This document shows positions 7,817 to 16,499 of a DNA stretch of 64,000 nucleotides, piece by piece. Under the pieces are notes generated by a model. The model made no database searches, was not told the DNA's origin, and was given only the letters and a program-made list of their open reading frames with translations. Each line of letters begins with the position of its first letter. The first letter of the stretch is position 1. The stretch covers positions 276,495 to 340,494 of the forward strand of contig CASESG010000001.1 of the NCBI GenBank assembly GCA_949290645.1. The letters are read 5' to 3'. A program made the translations under genes and the position numbers. This DNA is from an uncultured Bacillota bacterium. GTDB lineage: Bacteria; Bacillota_I; Bacilli_A; RFN20; CAG-288.

Positions 7817-9648
7817 TGTTTTCCTGTGAAAAAGGTGACGATCTTGTTCCAGAGGTCGATCCAGAACTGACAGAAGCGTGCCCAGAAGGTGAGCTTTTCG
7901 ATTGAGCTGTCGCTGAGCTTCTCCTTGGCGACGACCTCGATGGTGAGGTGGACGTACTTCTCCTCCCCGTCCTCCGAGACCAGGCGCAAAGTGACCTGAT
8001 GCCTTCCCAGAGACAGGTTGTTGTCGATCTCTTCTCCTTGGATGACTTCCGCGACGGGATAGTTCTTGTTTTCGATCACTCCTTGCCGGATCAGGGAATG
8101 GAGAATCTCCTCCAGAGGTGGGATTTCCCCTTGGATGACCTGGAGGAAGGATTCCTTGACGTAGAAGGCCGGGCCCTCGCTGTCCTGGACGATGACGGTG
8201 ATGCTCTTACGGGCGACGTTTCCGGAAGAGTCTTCGGCCTTGACGCTGAAGAGATAGCTTCCGATGGTCTGCTCGTTTCCGATGTATTCGTCCTCTTCGA
8301 CAAGGAGGTCGCATTCGCCATCGATCTCGTCATTGGCCACAAACAGGGAGAGCAGCTTCTCGCGGCTGTATTTCGTCCCTTGAGGCAGGATCACCTCGTT
8401 GGCCTCGCATTCGATGACGGGTGGGATATCGTCAAAGAGCTCCAGGGTGAATGGATACTTGCTCTCGTTTCCGTTTTCGTCCTTGGCGCAGAGCGCGGCG
8501 GAGAAGGTTCCGATCTCGAACTCAGGGATTGGTTGACCGTTCTCCTGTTCGATGCGTACATCGAGGTCTTCGCTGAGATTGTCACTAATCAGGAAGTACT
8601 CGCCATAAAACTCTTTGGACTGGAAATCGGTCGCATAAGAAGTTCTTATGACCTCACTGTTCAAGGAAGTGATGCTCGGGGCCCTCTTGTCGACGACGGT
8701 GATGTCCAGGGTGATGATCGACTTGTTCCCATAGTCGTCCGTCGCTGTCAGGTAGACCTTGTATTTCCTTCCGACTGGGGCCGTCCTTCCTTCGGAGAAG
8801 TAGTTCTGGGGATCCTCGATTGTCGGATGGCAGTCCTCCATGTTCTTGTCCCGAGCGAGGAAGGAGTTGATGAGATAATCCTTGGAGAAGACCGTTCCGT
8901 ATTGGCTCTCCATCTGATAGACGGGGTTGCTCCCGACGTTCTTGACATAGTCCCCTTGGCAGGAAGGGCCGGAATAGATCGCATCGGCAATCACTCCGGG
9001 ATCGGAATATTCGGTGTAGAGGGAGACGTTAACGATTTTGGACGGAACATCGGAATAGTAGAGGCGGAACCTCTTCAGCTTCCATTCGGTCTTGTAGTTG
9101 AAGGTGATCGTGAAGGCATGGTACTTGGGGAAGTAGATGACAACCGTATCCATGTTCTTTCCTCTTTCGGGAGCGGTGTAGGTGTCCACGTTGCTGGCAT
9201 TCTTGAAGAAGTGCTCCAGACGAGTGGTCTTCGTCGTGGAGCGGACATCGTCGATCAAAGGCCCGTCTGGAGTCTCCATCTCCATCACGAATCCCAGACG
9301 GCTGAGATAGTTCGCATCGGCAAATTCCCGGATCCCATCCTCGAAGCGAAGCAGCATCATGTAGCGCTGGCTGCTGCTCATGGACATCGGTGGAACTTCT
9401 TTTCCATAGGGATCACCGGCCGTCCCTCCGACTTCCAGGATTCCCAGATCCGGGTGGTTGCCATAGAAACCTGGCGGAAGCAAATTCCGGGTGGAGGGGA
9501 TAAAGGAATTGAGGTTTCCAGTCTCACAGACTCCATAGCTTGCCTGCTTGATGGTCGGCTCTTCCACGACTTTCGTCTCTTCTTTGGGAATCTCTCCGAG
9601 CGTCAGGACGGAAAGCATTCCGAGGACAAGGCACTTTTTCTTTTTCAT
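7813..9648 (-). CDS. secreted Ig-like repeat surface protein, 611 aa
   Basis: The start has a lysine-rich n-region and a short hydrophobic core (residues 1-18), which looks like a signal peptide. Residues about 25-310 form a domain I do not recognise. Residues about 320-580 are at least three bacterial Ig-like/HYR-type repeats of about 85 residues. Each begins with a phrase such as RAPSI, IPPVIE or EGPAFYV and ends in a V-rich strand. The C-terminal 25 residues are rich in Trp and Phe and amphipathic, with no LPXTG. It is probably exported and cell-associated through this tail. The SD GGGAGAG is clear. Ligand and role are unknown. Confidence 0.75.
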   Translation of the reverse strand: MKKKKCLVLGMLSVLTLGEIPKEETKVVEEPTIKQASYGVCETGNLNSFIPSTRNLLPPGFYGNHPDLGILEVGGTAGDPYGKEVPPMSMSSSQRYMMLLRFEDGIREFADANYLSRLGFVMEMETPDGPLIDDVRSTTKTTRLEHFFKNASNVDTYTAPERGKNMDTVVIYFPKYHAFTITFNYKTEWKLKRFRLYYSDVPSKIVNVSLYTEYSDPGVIADAIYSGPSCQGDYVKNVGSNPVYQMESQYGTVFSKDYLINSFLARDKNMEDCHPTIEDPQNYFSEGRTAPVGRKYKVYLTATDDYGNKSIITLDITVVDKRAPSITSLNSEVIRTSYATDFQSKEFYGEYFLISDNLSEDLDVRIEQENGQPIPEFEIGTFSAALCAKDENGNESKYPFTLELFDDIPPVIECEANEVILPQGTKYSREKLLSLFVANDEIDGECDLLVEEDEYIGNEQTIGSYLFSVKAEDSSGNVARKSITVIVQDSEGPAFYVKESFLQVIQGEIPPLEEILHSLIRQGVIENKNYPVAEVIQGEEIDNNLSLGRHQVTLRLVSEDGEEKYVHLTIEVVAKEKLSDSSIEKLTFWARFCQFWIDLWNKIVTFFTGKH

Positions 9649-9743
9649 GTTTCTCTCCCTTCACTACTATTGTCTGCGAGAAGCACTTTTTTTCATTTGT
9701 TTCTCCGACAGCGGAATTTCAAGACATGTCCTCTTCGTTGTGC

Positions 9744-9749
9744 TATAAT
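9744..9749 (+). promoter_or_regulatory. extended -10 of the tRNA-Arg pair
   Basis: TGCTATAAT lies 9 nt before tRNA-Arg (CCT) and probably drives both arginine tRNAs. Confidence 0.5.
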
Positions 9750-9758
9750 CCCTCTGCT

Positions 9759-9836
9759 GCTCCCATAGCTCAGTCTGGATAGAGCGACCGCCTCCTAAGC
9801 GGTAGGCCGCAAGTTCAAATCTTGCTGGGAGCGCCA
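9759..9836 (+). tRNA. tRNA-Arg (CCT)
   Basis: Acceptor GCTCCCA/TGGGAGC, discriminator G and encoded CCA. The anticodon stem ACCGC/GCGGT encloses CTCCTAA, giving anticodon CCT. Confidence 0.95.
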
Positions 9837-9839
9837 TGT

Positions 9840-9918
9840 GCGCCCGTAGCTCAGCCCGGATTAGAGCACAGGCCTCCGAAGCCTGGGGCCAAGGGTTCGA
9901 ATCCCTTCGGGCGCACCA
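9840..9918 (+). tRNA. tRNA-Arg (CCG)
   Basis: Acceptor GCGCCCG/CGGGCGC, discriminator A and encoded CCA. The anticodon stem CAGGC/GCCTG encloses CTCCGAA, giving CCG. It starts 3 nt after the first arginine tRNA, so both come from one transcript. Confidence 0.95.
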
Positions 9919-9933
9919 CTTTCCCAGAGAACC

Positions 9934-10224
9934 ATGATCAAGAGATTCCTTCGATGGATTGCGGGAATGTCCCGCCGTGCCAGCGTCATCTATTCCATCG
10001 TCCTGACATTGATCTTTTTGCTTGGAATCAGCCTGTTCCTGGCCGGGATTCTCTACATCCTTCCGGATGTCACACCTCCGGATTTCGCCATCCCTTGCCT
10101 TGCCGTCGGAAGCCTTGTCATCGCCCTTGTCCTCTCCTCGGTCGCAATCACGGCCATGGCCTCCAACTTCGCTTCCAAGGACGAGGAAGGAACGGAGGGC
10201 TCCAAAGAAGATCCTTCTCGTTGA
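9934..10224 (+). CDS. small two-helix membrane protein between tRNA genes, 96 aa
   Basis: Two strongly hydrophobic segments (about residues 18-44 and 52-75) are flanked by a basic N terminus and an acidic C terminus, a convincing membrane-protein pattern with host codon use. No SD is visible before the ATG. Its stop codon overlaps the first two bases of tRNA-Leu (UAG), so the gene is inserted within a tRNA transcript. No family recognised. Confidence 0.5.
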   Translation: MIKRFLRWIAGMSRRASVIYSIVLTLIFLLGISLFLAGILYILPDVTPPDFAIPCLAVGSLVIALVLSSVAITAMASNFASKDEEGTEGSKEDPSR

Positions 10225-10306
10225 CGCTGTGGTGGAATTGGTAGACACGCAGGACTTAGAATCCTGTGGCTCGTCCGTGAGAGTTCAAGTCTCTCCAGCG
10301 TCACCA
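10223..10306 (+). tRNA. tRNA-Leu (TAG)
   Basis: Acceptor GACGCTG/CAGCGTC, discriminator A and encoded CCA. The anticodon stem CAGGA/TCCTG encloses CTTAGAA, giving TAG. Class II with a long variable arm. Confidence 0.95.
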
Positions 10307-10530
10307 CTTGGTTTCTCTGCGACGGGGAGTTCAGGCAAGGCCATTTCCAAAAAACAGGCCATGAAGATTCAAGCGATTTTATTCAAGAAGGATTGGATAG
10401 GACCTCCCCATCGCTTTCGAAGCAAACATGTCGTTAGAAAACACGTGAAAATAGAGGCAGTTCATTTTCCATCCTTGATTTCGTGCATCACACTCTATTT
10501 TTATGGGCTTCGACGAGAAAAAGACAGAGC

Positions 10531-10743
10531 CTAAAGGGTTATCGAAATATACCCTTCATCGGGAGAACGAACCTCAAGGAAGACAAAATTCGGATGTGTC
10601 TTCTTAAAAGCCTTCAGTGTCTTGTAAAGGCGATTAAATTCATCTTTCGAAAGATTCCACTCATCGGTATGCTTCAGAAATCGGAAGAACCAAAACGGCA
10701 GATGAATCACGTTGTTTCTTTTGTCAATCAGCTTTATCTTCAT
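10531..10743 (-). CDS. small partner of the XRE regulator, 70 aa
   Basis: A small soluble protein rich in aromatic residues whose start overlaps the end of the XRE gene by 20 bp, so translation is probably coupled. It has no HTH and no membrane segment. The pairing suggests a partner or effector of the regulator, but no family is recognised. The region is more AT-rich than most of the window. Confidence 0.55.
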   Translation of the reverse strand: MKIKLIDKRNNVIHLPFWFFRFLKHTDEWNLSKDEFNRLYKTLKAFKKTHPNFVFLEVRSPDEGYISITL

Positions 10744-11227
10744 CTTGATAATCCACGAAAATGGTGACGTGATCCCCGTCCGCCGAATGGACTTCCAGGA
10801 TCTGGCCGACCGTTCCGTTTCGGATCAGTTCGAAAATTTGGGCGAAATGGATTTGGTCCAGGATTTCCTTGTCCTCGATGGCCGATTGGCAAACCTTGCC
10901 AATCAGTGCCTCGCCAAGGGCAATCGGGAAGTTGATTCGGACGTTGTCGCCATCCGAATCATCGACGACAATTCTCAGTATCGCCTTCCTGTCGTCGAAA
11001 TTGTTCTTGACTATGGTCACCTTGTGGCTTTCTCTGCCCAAGAGCTCTTCGACGCTCACGCCCAAAATGTCCGCCAATTCGAGAAGGATGTTGATATCCG
11101 GGGCGCTCAAATCGTTTTCCCACTTGGACACGCTCTGTGCGGTGATGCCAATCTTGGAGGCGATGTCCTCTTGAGTTAGGTTCTTTGCCTTTCTCAATCT
11201 TTGAAATCTTTGCCCAAACGTTTCCAT
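10724..11227 (-). CDS. XRE-family transcriptional regulator with C-terminal SHOCT-like sensor domain
   Basis: 167 aa from the ATG at 11227, which follows AAAGGAGAA. Residues 1-65 are a classic HTH_3 domain (LTQEDIASKIGITAQSVSKW). Residues 75-165 resemble the domain common in Bacillota regulators and membrane-stress proteins (a GDNVRINFPIALGEALIG stretch, then a DGDHVTIFVD ending). It is probably an autoregulated repressor, because an inverted repeat lies over its promoter. Confidence 0.8.
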   Translation of the reverse strand: METFGQRFQRLRKAKNLTQEDIASKIGITAQSVSKWENDLSAPDINILLELADILGVSVEELLGRESHKVTIVKNNFDDRKAILRIVVDDSDGDNVRINFPIALGEALIGKVCQSAIEDKEILDQIHFAQIFELIRNGTVGQILEVHSADGDHVTIFVDYQDEDKAD

Positions 11228-11244
11228 AATGTTGTTCTCCTTTC

Positions 11245-11276
11245 GAATATAGTAGGAGCAAATGCTCTGATTTGCT
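11245..11276 (-). promoter_or_regulatory. promoter and putative operator of the XRE regulator
   Basis: The inverted repeat AGCAAAT-N6-ATTTGCT (11257-11276) lies directly upstream of a minus-strand TATATT (11245-11250), so it covers the -35 region. It suits an HTH_3 dimer and autoregulation. Confidence 0.45.
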
Positions 11277-11787
11277 AACACGTATTTGGCGATATCAGGG
11301 GAGAATTCACAACCGCTGGTTGGATTTTGTCTATCCCTTTGGTTGAATCGCTTCCTCATTCTTGGTGTCATTTTGGCCAAAAATATGATTGATTGTAGTG
11401 CAATTTTCTTCATAAATGAAAAGGTGTTTTATTAACTTAAATTCTGTACAAACAAATACTAATTGTACACTATTTCGTATCATTTGTTTTTTGACCAACA
11501 TAGTGAGGGTGACAAAGAATGGAGACAATAGCAGGGATGTGACTGAGTTTAGTAGCGAATATAAACTCTCTTCAAAGCTGTTCGTGCCAGAAATGTAAAT
11601 TCCAATACACTTTTTCATGTGAATTATGTGTTATTGCTTGTCTTTTTTGGCAGTAGCCTAAGACAATGTGTATCTCGGTAACTATTTTTTTGGTCGAGTA
11701 CGCACGCAAGAACGGTATCGGACACGCAAAGGGTAGCCAAGGAGAATCAGTGACACGGATGATCAAGACGAGAGAAGCGACCGATTG
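11277..11787. other. AT-rich stretch without a convincing gene
   Basis: About 500 bp with low GC, no SD-supported frame and no clear hairpin-T-run. Short frames on both strands (for example 95 codons on the minus strand) have no family resemblance or start signal. It may be decayed foreign DNA. Confidence 0.5.
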
Positions 11788-12417
11788 TTACCACCTCCTG
11801 TTCTTCTCATGATTTCCCATCCTTGTGTGGTTGGCAAAGCATTTCATGAATGCGCAGTAGCAAAAGAACAGATAGGCCAGAAAGAGGGGGAGGAAGATCA
11901 GAAAGTAGTACCATGGCGTGAACTTGACCAAAAAAGAAGAATCCGGATAAGAAATGAAATGTGCAGTGAAGATGGCGGCGATGGAAAAGGCAATCGCCAA
12001 CACGAGGAAGGGAATCGGAATGAAGAAGAGGAGCTTCCTGTTCCGGAAGACGTGATAGCGAAGGTCGAGCTTGAGGAATCGCACGGAGAAATAGAGAAGC
12101 CAGAAATGGTAAAACATTTCGAAACAGAACATCGATATCGCATAAGGATTTTCGAAATTGTAGCCGGTGAAGGTGGGAAAAGTCGCACAGCAGAGGCAAA
12201 AGATAGAGATGGAAAAGGGATACGTCCAATAACGTTCTCGATTCTTGGCATCGCTGATCTCTTTCAGCTTCTCCTCATCGAGGAAACGGTCATAAAAGCG
12301 CTCTGGTTTCAACGATCTCCATTTCATATACTTTGACCAAGAACGACCAATCAATTCTCATCGGTGAAGAGGTTGAGAGACATGATCGACCTTCGACAAC
12401 AGCTTGCATCGTGACAT
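11788..12417 (-). pseudogene. four-helix membrane protein interrupted by an in-frame TGA
   Basis: The body (from about 12327) encodes roughly 180 residues with four hydrophobic segments and a charged N-terminal region. The only well-placed expression signals lie further upstream: a promoter and an AGGAGGGG SD lead to the ATG at 12417. That frame runs 19 codons, meets TGA at 12358-12360, and continues open in the same frame into the membrane protein. Either a nonsense mutation disabled the gene, or an unsupported internal start (TTG 12354 or ATG 12327) is used. No family recognised. Confidence 0.5.
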
Positions 12418-12435
12418 CAATTCCCCTCCTCTTTC

Positions 12436-12468
12436 CTCTAGTATAGTGCAATCGAAAAGACGTTGCAA
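12436..12468 (-). promoter_or_regulatory. promoter of the interrupted membrane-protein gene
   Basis: On the minus strand TTGCAA, 17 bp, then TATACT, followed by the AGGAGGGG SD and the ATG at 12417. Confidence 0.5.
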
Positions 12469-12865
12469 AAATACCAGAATACTTGTTTTGCTTCTTTTCT
12501 TTTGAGGGCTTCTGTCGTCTGTGAAAAGAGAAGAAATCGAGTGCGATTCTTTCTATCTCAGGCAGAAAATTGAGGTAGAGGGACGAGAGCTTATGATTTG
12601 TGTAATGTATAAATATCTGCTCAATAGTTTACTTTGAAATTTATAAAGAGGCTCAAATTATAAAAAGAAAGTAATGCAAATAAGATTGATAAAGATGTTT
12701 TATTATCATCAATATGCTTCTTCTATTTCCGGATGCCCCATTCTATTCTTGGAATGCTCTGTGTGAGACGGCAAAAACGTTGATTTTTCCTGAGGATGGT
12801 CTATGATTTCGTAAGAGAAATCCATGTTCTTTTGAAAGAGGGAAGAAACGGAGGAGAAAAGAAGA
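12469..12865. other. AT-rich intergenic region
   Basis: About 400 bp with no supported frame, tRNA or clear terminator. I see nothing else in it beyond the SD of the next gene at its right end. Confidence 0.5.
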
Positions 12866-13177
12866 ATGGAAGGATTGTTCCGCATCACGGCCGTACGTCA
12901 GTCGACCTATCCGGATCTGATGGAGAAGTACGAGAACGTCCTTGCCGTTGCTTGCCCGCTTCAAGTCGGGCAGGTCTTCCTCTCGGATGGATTGATAAAG
13001 CCAGATGGTCTCTGCGACAGCTTCTGGGAGACGCTCCTTCCCTTCTTGAAGAAGTGGAGAGAGGGAATCGAAGAGCCCATTCAGGGATGGATGAAGGATT
13101 CCAGGGCTCTCCTTCTCTCCTGCAACGATGGCTTCCGTCCGATGAGTTTCCTGATAGAAAGGTTGGAGGAAAAATAG
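12866..13177 (+). CDS. TIGR04076-family protein, 103 aa
   Basis: A small protein matching the TIGR04076 pattern: a DLMEKY-like N-terminal stretch, a CPLQVGQVF segment, a PDGLC segment, and a C-terminal CNDGFRPMSF that parallels the family's C-DG-RPV motif. The conserved cysteines suggest metal or redox binding, but the family has no established function. The SD GGAGGAG precedes ATG 12866. The stop abuts the Hsp33 start, so the two are probably one transcript. Confidence 0.7.
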   Translation: MEGLFRITAVRQSTYPDLMEKYENVLAVACPLQVGQVFLSDGLIKPDGLCDSFWETLLPFLKKWREGIEEPIQGWMKDSRALLLSCNDGFRPMSFLIERLEEK

Positions 13178-14083
13178 ATGAACGATTACCTAGTTCGTGC
13201 CTTGACGGAGAATGAAGAGATCCGTGCCTTTGCCGTGACGGCAAGGAACCTGGTCGAGGAGGCGAGGAAGATCCACGACAATTCCCCGATTGCGATCGCC
13301 GCCTTGGGAAGGACGCTCTCTGCGGCCTTGATCATGGGAGACATGCTCAAGAGCGAGAAGGACCTGATCACGATCCACATCCAGGGCGACGGCCCGCTCA
13401 AGCAAGTCTTGGCCACGGCCAACAGCAAGGGAGAGGTCAAGGGATATGTCAGCAATCCCGAAGTCATCCTTCCTCCCAATGCGGCAGGCCATCTCAATGT
13501 CGGAGGGGCGATCGGAAAGGGTGTCCTGACCGTGATCAAGGACTATGGCCTGAAGGAACCCTATGTCTCTCAAGTCCGCCTCGTCACGGGAGAGATCGCC
13601 GAAGACCTGACGTACTATTTTGCCCAGTCGGAACAGACACCAACGGCAATCGGCCTTGGTGTCCTTCTCAACAAGGACGTGATGATCAACCAAGCCGGAG
13701 GCTTCCTGATCCAGCTGATGCCGCACGCCTCGGAGAAGACGGTCTCGACCCTTGAGGATAACCTCAAGAAGTTCCATTCGGTCACGGATGTCTATCGCCA
13801 GGGCAAGACTCCGGAAGACCTGCTTTCGATTCTCCTTTCTGGGCTTGGCGTTCAATTCCTAGAACGGAAAGAAGTTCGTTTCGCTTGTCATTGCTCCAAG
13901 GAAAAGGGATTGCAGGCCTTGGCCACTCTTGGAACACAAACGCTCAAAGAAATTGTCGAAGAAGGGAAGGAGCAGGAGGTTTCCTGCGAGTTCTGCGGCA
14001 AGAAATACGTCTATGGAAAGGATGACATCCAGTCCGTTCTCTCCGCACTGGAAAAGAACCAGAAAGAGAAGGGGGAGAAGTGA
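13178..14083 (+). CDS. hslO: Hsp33, redox-regulated chaperonin
   Basis: A cytoplasmic holdase activated by oxidative unfolding. 301 aa is normal. The N-terminal substrate-binding domain is complete, and the C-terminal zinc switch is present as CHC (about residue 236) and CEFCG (about 268), giving the four zinc-binding cysteines. It starts directly after the TIGR04076 gene with a GGAGG SD. Confidence 0.95.
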   Translation: MNDYLVRALTENEEIRAFAVTARNLVEEARKIHDNSPIAIAALGRTLSAALIMGDMLKSEKDLITIHIQGDGPLKQVLATANSKGEVKGYVSNPEVILPPNAAGHLNVGGAIGKGVLTVIKDYGLKEPYVSQVRLVTGEIAEDLTYYFAQSEQTPTAIGLGVLLNKDVMINQAGGFLIQLMPHASEKTVSTLEDNLKKFHSVTDVYRQGKTPEDLLSILLSGLGVQFLERKEVRFACHCSKEKGLQALATLGTQTLKEIVEEGKEQEVSCEFCGKKYVYGKDDIQSVLSALEKNQKEKGEK

Positions 14084-14204
14084 TTTTCTCCTCGTTGCGT
14101 TCTTTTGAAAAAGAGGGGTGCTTTTCCTGCCGCGGAAAGCACTTCCAAAGCGAGGACGGAATGATTTCCCGCTTGGAAAAAAGCGCTAACTCTGCGATAT
14201 TTTC

Positions 14205-14234
14205 TTGACAATACTCTTCTATCTTGGATAATTT
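14205..14234 (+). promoter_or_regulatory. promoter of the zinc-ribbon membrane-protein gene
   Basis: TTGACA is followed about 17 bp later by ATAATT/TAATTT. The transcript would begin near 14243, about 120 nt before the ATG. Confidence 0.6.
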
Positions 14235-14244
14235 AATATTTAGT

Positions 14245-14345
14245 AGTGAGACGGATTCTCCCGTCTGATTTGTAAGGGCTTATCTCGCCCTGGGAATTCG
14301 TTCACTTTCGTCGATATGCCCCTCAGGAGGGTTCGTGCATCATCG
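14245..14345 (+). ncRNA. candidate structured 5' leader
   Basis: The leader holds consecutive hairpins: AGACGG-loop-CCGTCT, AGGGC-loop-GCCCT and a CCCTC/GAGGG pair. It does not match a riboswitch class I can recall. It could be a regulatory leader or merely GC-rich untranslated RNA. Confidence 0.3.
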
Positions 14346-14360
14346 GGAAAGGAGGAGTGC

Positions 14361-15252
14361 CATGAAGTGCCCACGATGCCAGAAAGACTTTTACGGGACG
14401 CCAGAGCGTTGCCCTCATTGCCATGCCAAGTTCGTCTGGGTTCCAGCCGATGAATATGAGAATTATCTGAAGTCGATGAAAGAAGTCGCCAAGCCCTCTC
14501 CCCTTTTCGAAGAGAAGAAGGAAGAGGTTGTCCAAAGCGCCAAACCCGTCGCTCCTGCGGTGAAGCCGAAGGAGGAGATGTCGGCGGAGGAGAGAGTCTT
14601 CGCTCTCTACGATGCCCACAAGGGCTTGTTCAACGGAGACCTTGCCCTGCGCTTCTTTGCGACTTTCTTCGCTCTCTGCGCCCTTGCTGCCTTGGCTTTC
14701 CTTCCGGTCGTGACGGTCGATTCTTCTTTGCCGACGGGTGACTTCTCCTTGCTCAAGACCAAGGATTCCTCCGTCCTCACCTATGTCTTCGCCTTCCTTT
14801 CTCCTTATGTGGCGAAACTGCCCAATCCGGATCTCTGGCATAAGATCCTCATCTATGTCTACTATGCGACTCTCTCCGTTCCGGCTCTCGGCATCCTGAT
14901 CGTCCTTCTCGTCCGCTTCTTCCGCTGGGTCGTTCCTTCCCTGCGCCGGAATTACATCCGCAAGCACGGAGAGCTCGCCCTCAAGGACAAGGGCGTCTAT
15001 CATTCCCGTCGTCTCGGCGGCAACATCTTCGGCTGCATCGTCGCCTGCTTGATCACTCCGATCCTCTTCTCTGTCTTCTTCCTCCTCCTTCCTTGGAAGC
15101 TTCCGGAATACTTCGATGTCATTGCCACTCCGTCCATGATGCAGATCATCCTGCTCTCGGCCGTCTGCGTCGTCCTCATCCTGGAGCCGATCTTCACCGT
15201 CATCGCCCGCTCTCTCCGGAGTCAGATCGGAAAGCTTGGCTTGAAGGCCTGA
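14361..15252 (+). CDS. zinc-ribbon membrane protein, 296 aa
   Basis: The N terminus is a zinc ribbon with two CxxC pairs (CPRCQ and CPHCH, residues 3-20). A charged linker follows, and then four membrane segments (about residues 100-125, 155-200, 235-260 and 270-290). The start at 14361 follows AGGAGGAG; an in-frame GTG upstream lacks an SD. Family unknown; zinc-ribbon-plus-membrane proteins are common and mostly uncharacterised in Bacillota. Confidence 0.75.
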
Positions 15253-15272
15253 GATTCAAGAAACGTCACCGA

Positions 15273-15299
15273 CTGCCATGGGAAACCATGGCAGTTTTT
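15273..15299 (+). terminator. rho-independent terminator
   Basis: A perfect 9-bp stem CTGCCATGG/CCATGGCAG with a GAAA tetraloop and TTTTT follows the zinc-ribbon gene. Confidence 0.9.
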
Positions 15300-15380
15300 G
15301 TTTTCACTCTTTTTGGGACAAGGAGGACAGAAAAAAGCCCATCCTTTCGGATGGACGGGAAGTGCGAATCTCTTTTTGGG

Positions 15381-16484
15381 TCAACCGTTCTCGCAGTTGA
15401 GGAGCAATTCCTGAAGCAAGGAATCGGAGAGAAGAAGGTCGACCTCTTCGGCGGATGTGAGGACTCGGTCTTGGAGGTTTTTCCGCATGCAAAGGAAGAG
15501 GTTCTGTTCTTCTTTTGTTCCCTCGGGAACGGTGGAATCCTTCTCCAGCTCCATCTCCAGGAGAAGGAGGACGAGCTGGCGGAGGAAGGAGAGGGTCGAG
15601 CTCTCAATCCAGAAGGAGACGTTCCCCGTTCTCTTTCTTTCCTTCAGGGCGAGGAGGTAGCTTTCCAAGCTGTCCTCTGCGGTGGAGTGGATGTCGAAAA
15701 AGGTCGTGTCGAAGGTTGTGTTCTTCTTTTCGAGATAGTCCTTTGCGTCCGCATGGATCAAGGTGATCTTCTTCCTCGGGAACTGGGGAAGGATCTCCTT
15801 TTCGAAGAGGGAGAGGACGTCCTTGTCCTTCTCCACGACCACGACTTCCTCCACTTCCTTCTTCTCCAAGGCCATGAAGGGGTAATAGCCAAGGCCGAGT
15901 CCCAGGGCGAGGACCTTTCCCGTAGCCTTCTTCAGCGGCTCTTTCATCGTCTCGATCTCATAGGGAGTGACGCTCATCCAGACGTGATCCTTCTCCAGGA
16001 CGACCGGATAGTCGACCTTCTCCGGGAAGAAGGCGATGGCGTCCTTGAGGGCATAGTCTTTTTCCTTCCCTTTGCTCTCCGTCGCCTTCAAAAGGAATCC
16101 CTCGTAAGGAAGGAAGTAGTTCCAGGAGAGAGACCACTTTCCGCTTCTCTTCTCCTTGAGGCGGATCTTCTTGAGGTAGGGATTTCCAAGGAAGTCCTTG
16201 GCGGAGAGAAGACAGACGTCGGAGAGGAAACCGCACTCCAGAAGCTTCTTGAGCTCTTCTTCGTCCGGATCGATGTCCAAGGTCGAGAGGATCGCCTGGG
16301 AATAGCTCTTCTCGATGGGAAGGGAGAGGGCCTTGTGGATCGTCGACAGGAGCTGGCTGTCGATCTCGTCAAAGTGATGGTCGAGGAAGTCGGAGAGCAA
16401 GGAGCTTTCCTCGCGATTGATCTCGTCCTGTCGGATCAGCTGCTCCAGCCTTTTTGCGGCTGGGGAATTCTCTGTGATTTTCAT
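15381..16484 (-). CDS. SAM-dependent methyltransferase-like protein, 367 aa
   Basis: The central part has a Rossmann methyltransferase signature: KVLALGLGLGYYPF (about residue 190, motif I), then VVVVEKDKDVL (acidic motif II) and ITLIHADAKDYL. The N-terminal 180 residues are a family-specific domain I do not recognise. The start at 16484 has no SD but a TGCTATGAT element 6 nt upstream, so a leaderless mRNA is likely. The substrate is unknown. Confidence 0.7.
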   Translation of the reverse strand: MKITENSPAAKRLEQLIRQDEINREESSLLSDFLDHHFDEIDSQLLSTIHKALSLPIEKSYSQAILSTLDIDPDEEELKKLLECGFLSDVCLLSAKDFLGNPYLKKIRLKEKRSGKWSLSWNYFLPYEGFLLKATESKGKEKDYALKDAIAFFPEKVDYPVVLEKDHVWMSVTPYEIETMKEPLKKATGKVLALGLGLGYYPFMALEKKEVEEVVVVEKDKDVLSLFEKEILPQFPRKKITLIHADAKDYLEKKNTTFDTTFFDIHSTAEDSLESYLLALKERKRTGNVSFWIESSTLSFLRQLVLLLLEMELEKDSTVPEGTKEEQNLFLCMRKNLQDRVLTSAEEVDLLLSDSLLQELLLNCENG

Positions 16485-16490
16485 AGGGAC

Positions 16491-16499
16491 ATCATAGCA
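16491..16499 (-). promoter_or_regulatory. extended -10 promoter, probably leaderless methyltransferase-like gene
   Basis: The minus strand reads TGCTATGAT with the hexamer ending 6 nt before the ATG at 16484; no SD is present. Confidence 0.5.

Noticed and set aside
9660..9676. Motif TTCACTACTATTGTC shared with 46187-46201
   Set aside because: At the second place it is the 3' end of a coding sequence; the match looks like chance.
9667..10248. 193-codon minus-strand frame across the tRNA cluster
   Set aside because: It runs antisense through three tRNA genes and encodes low-complexity sequence.
11331..11618. 95-codon minus-strand frame in the AT-rich gap
   Set aside because: No SD, no hydrophobic or domain pattern, and a composition typical of random AT-rich DNA.
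12325..12417. UGA read as tryptophan (code 4)
   Set aside because: Many genes here end in functional TGA stops (for example the ATGA overlaps of map/infA and der/gpsA).
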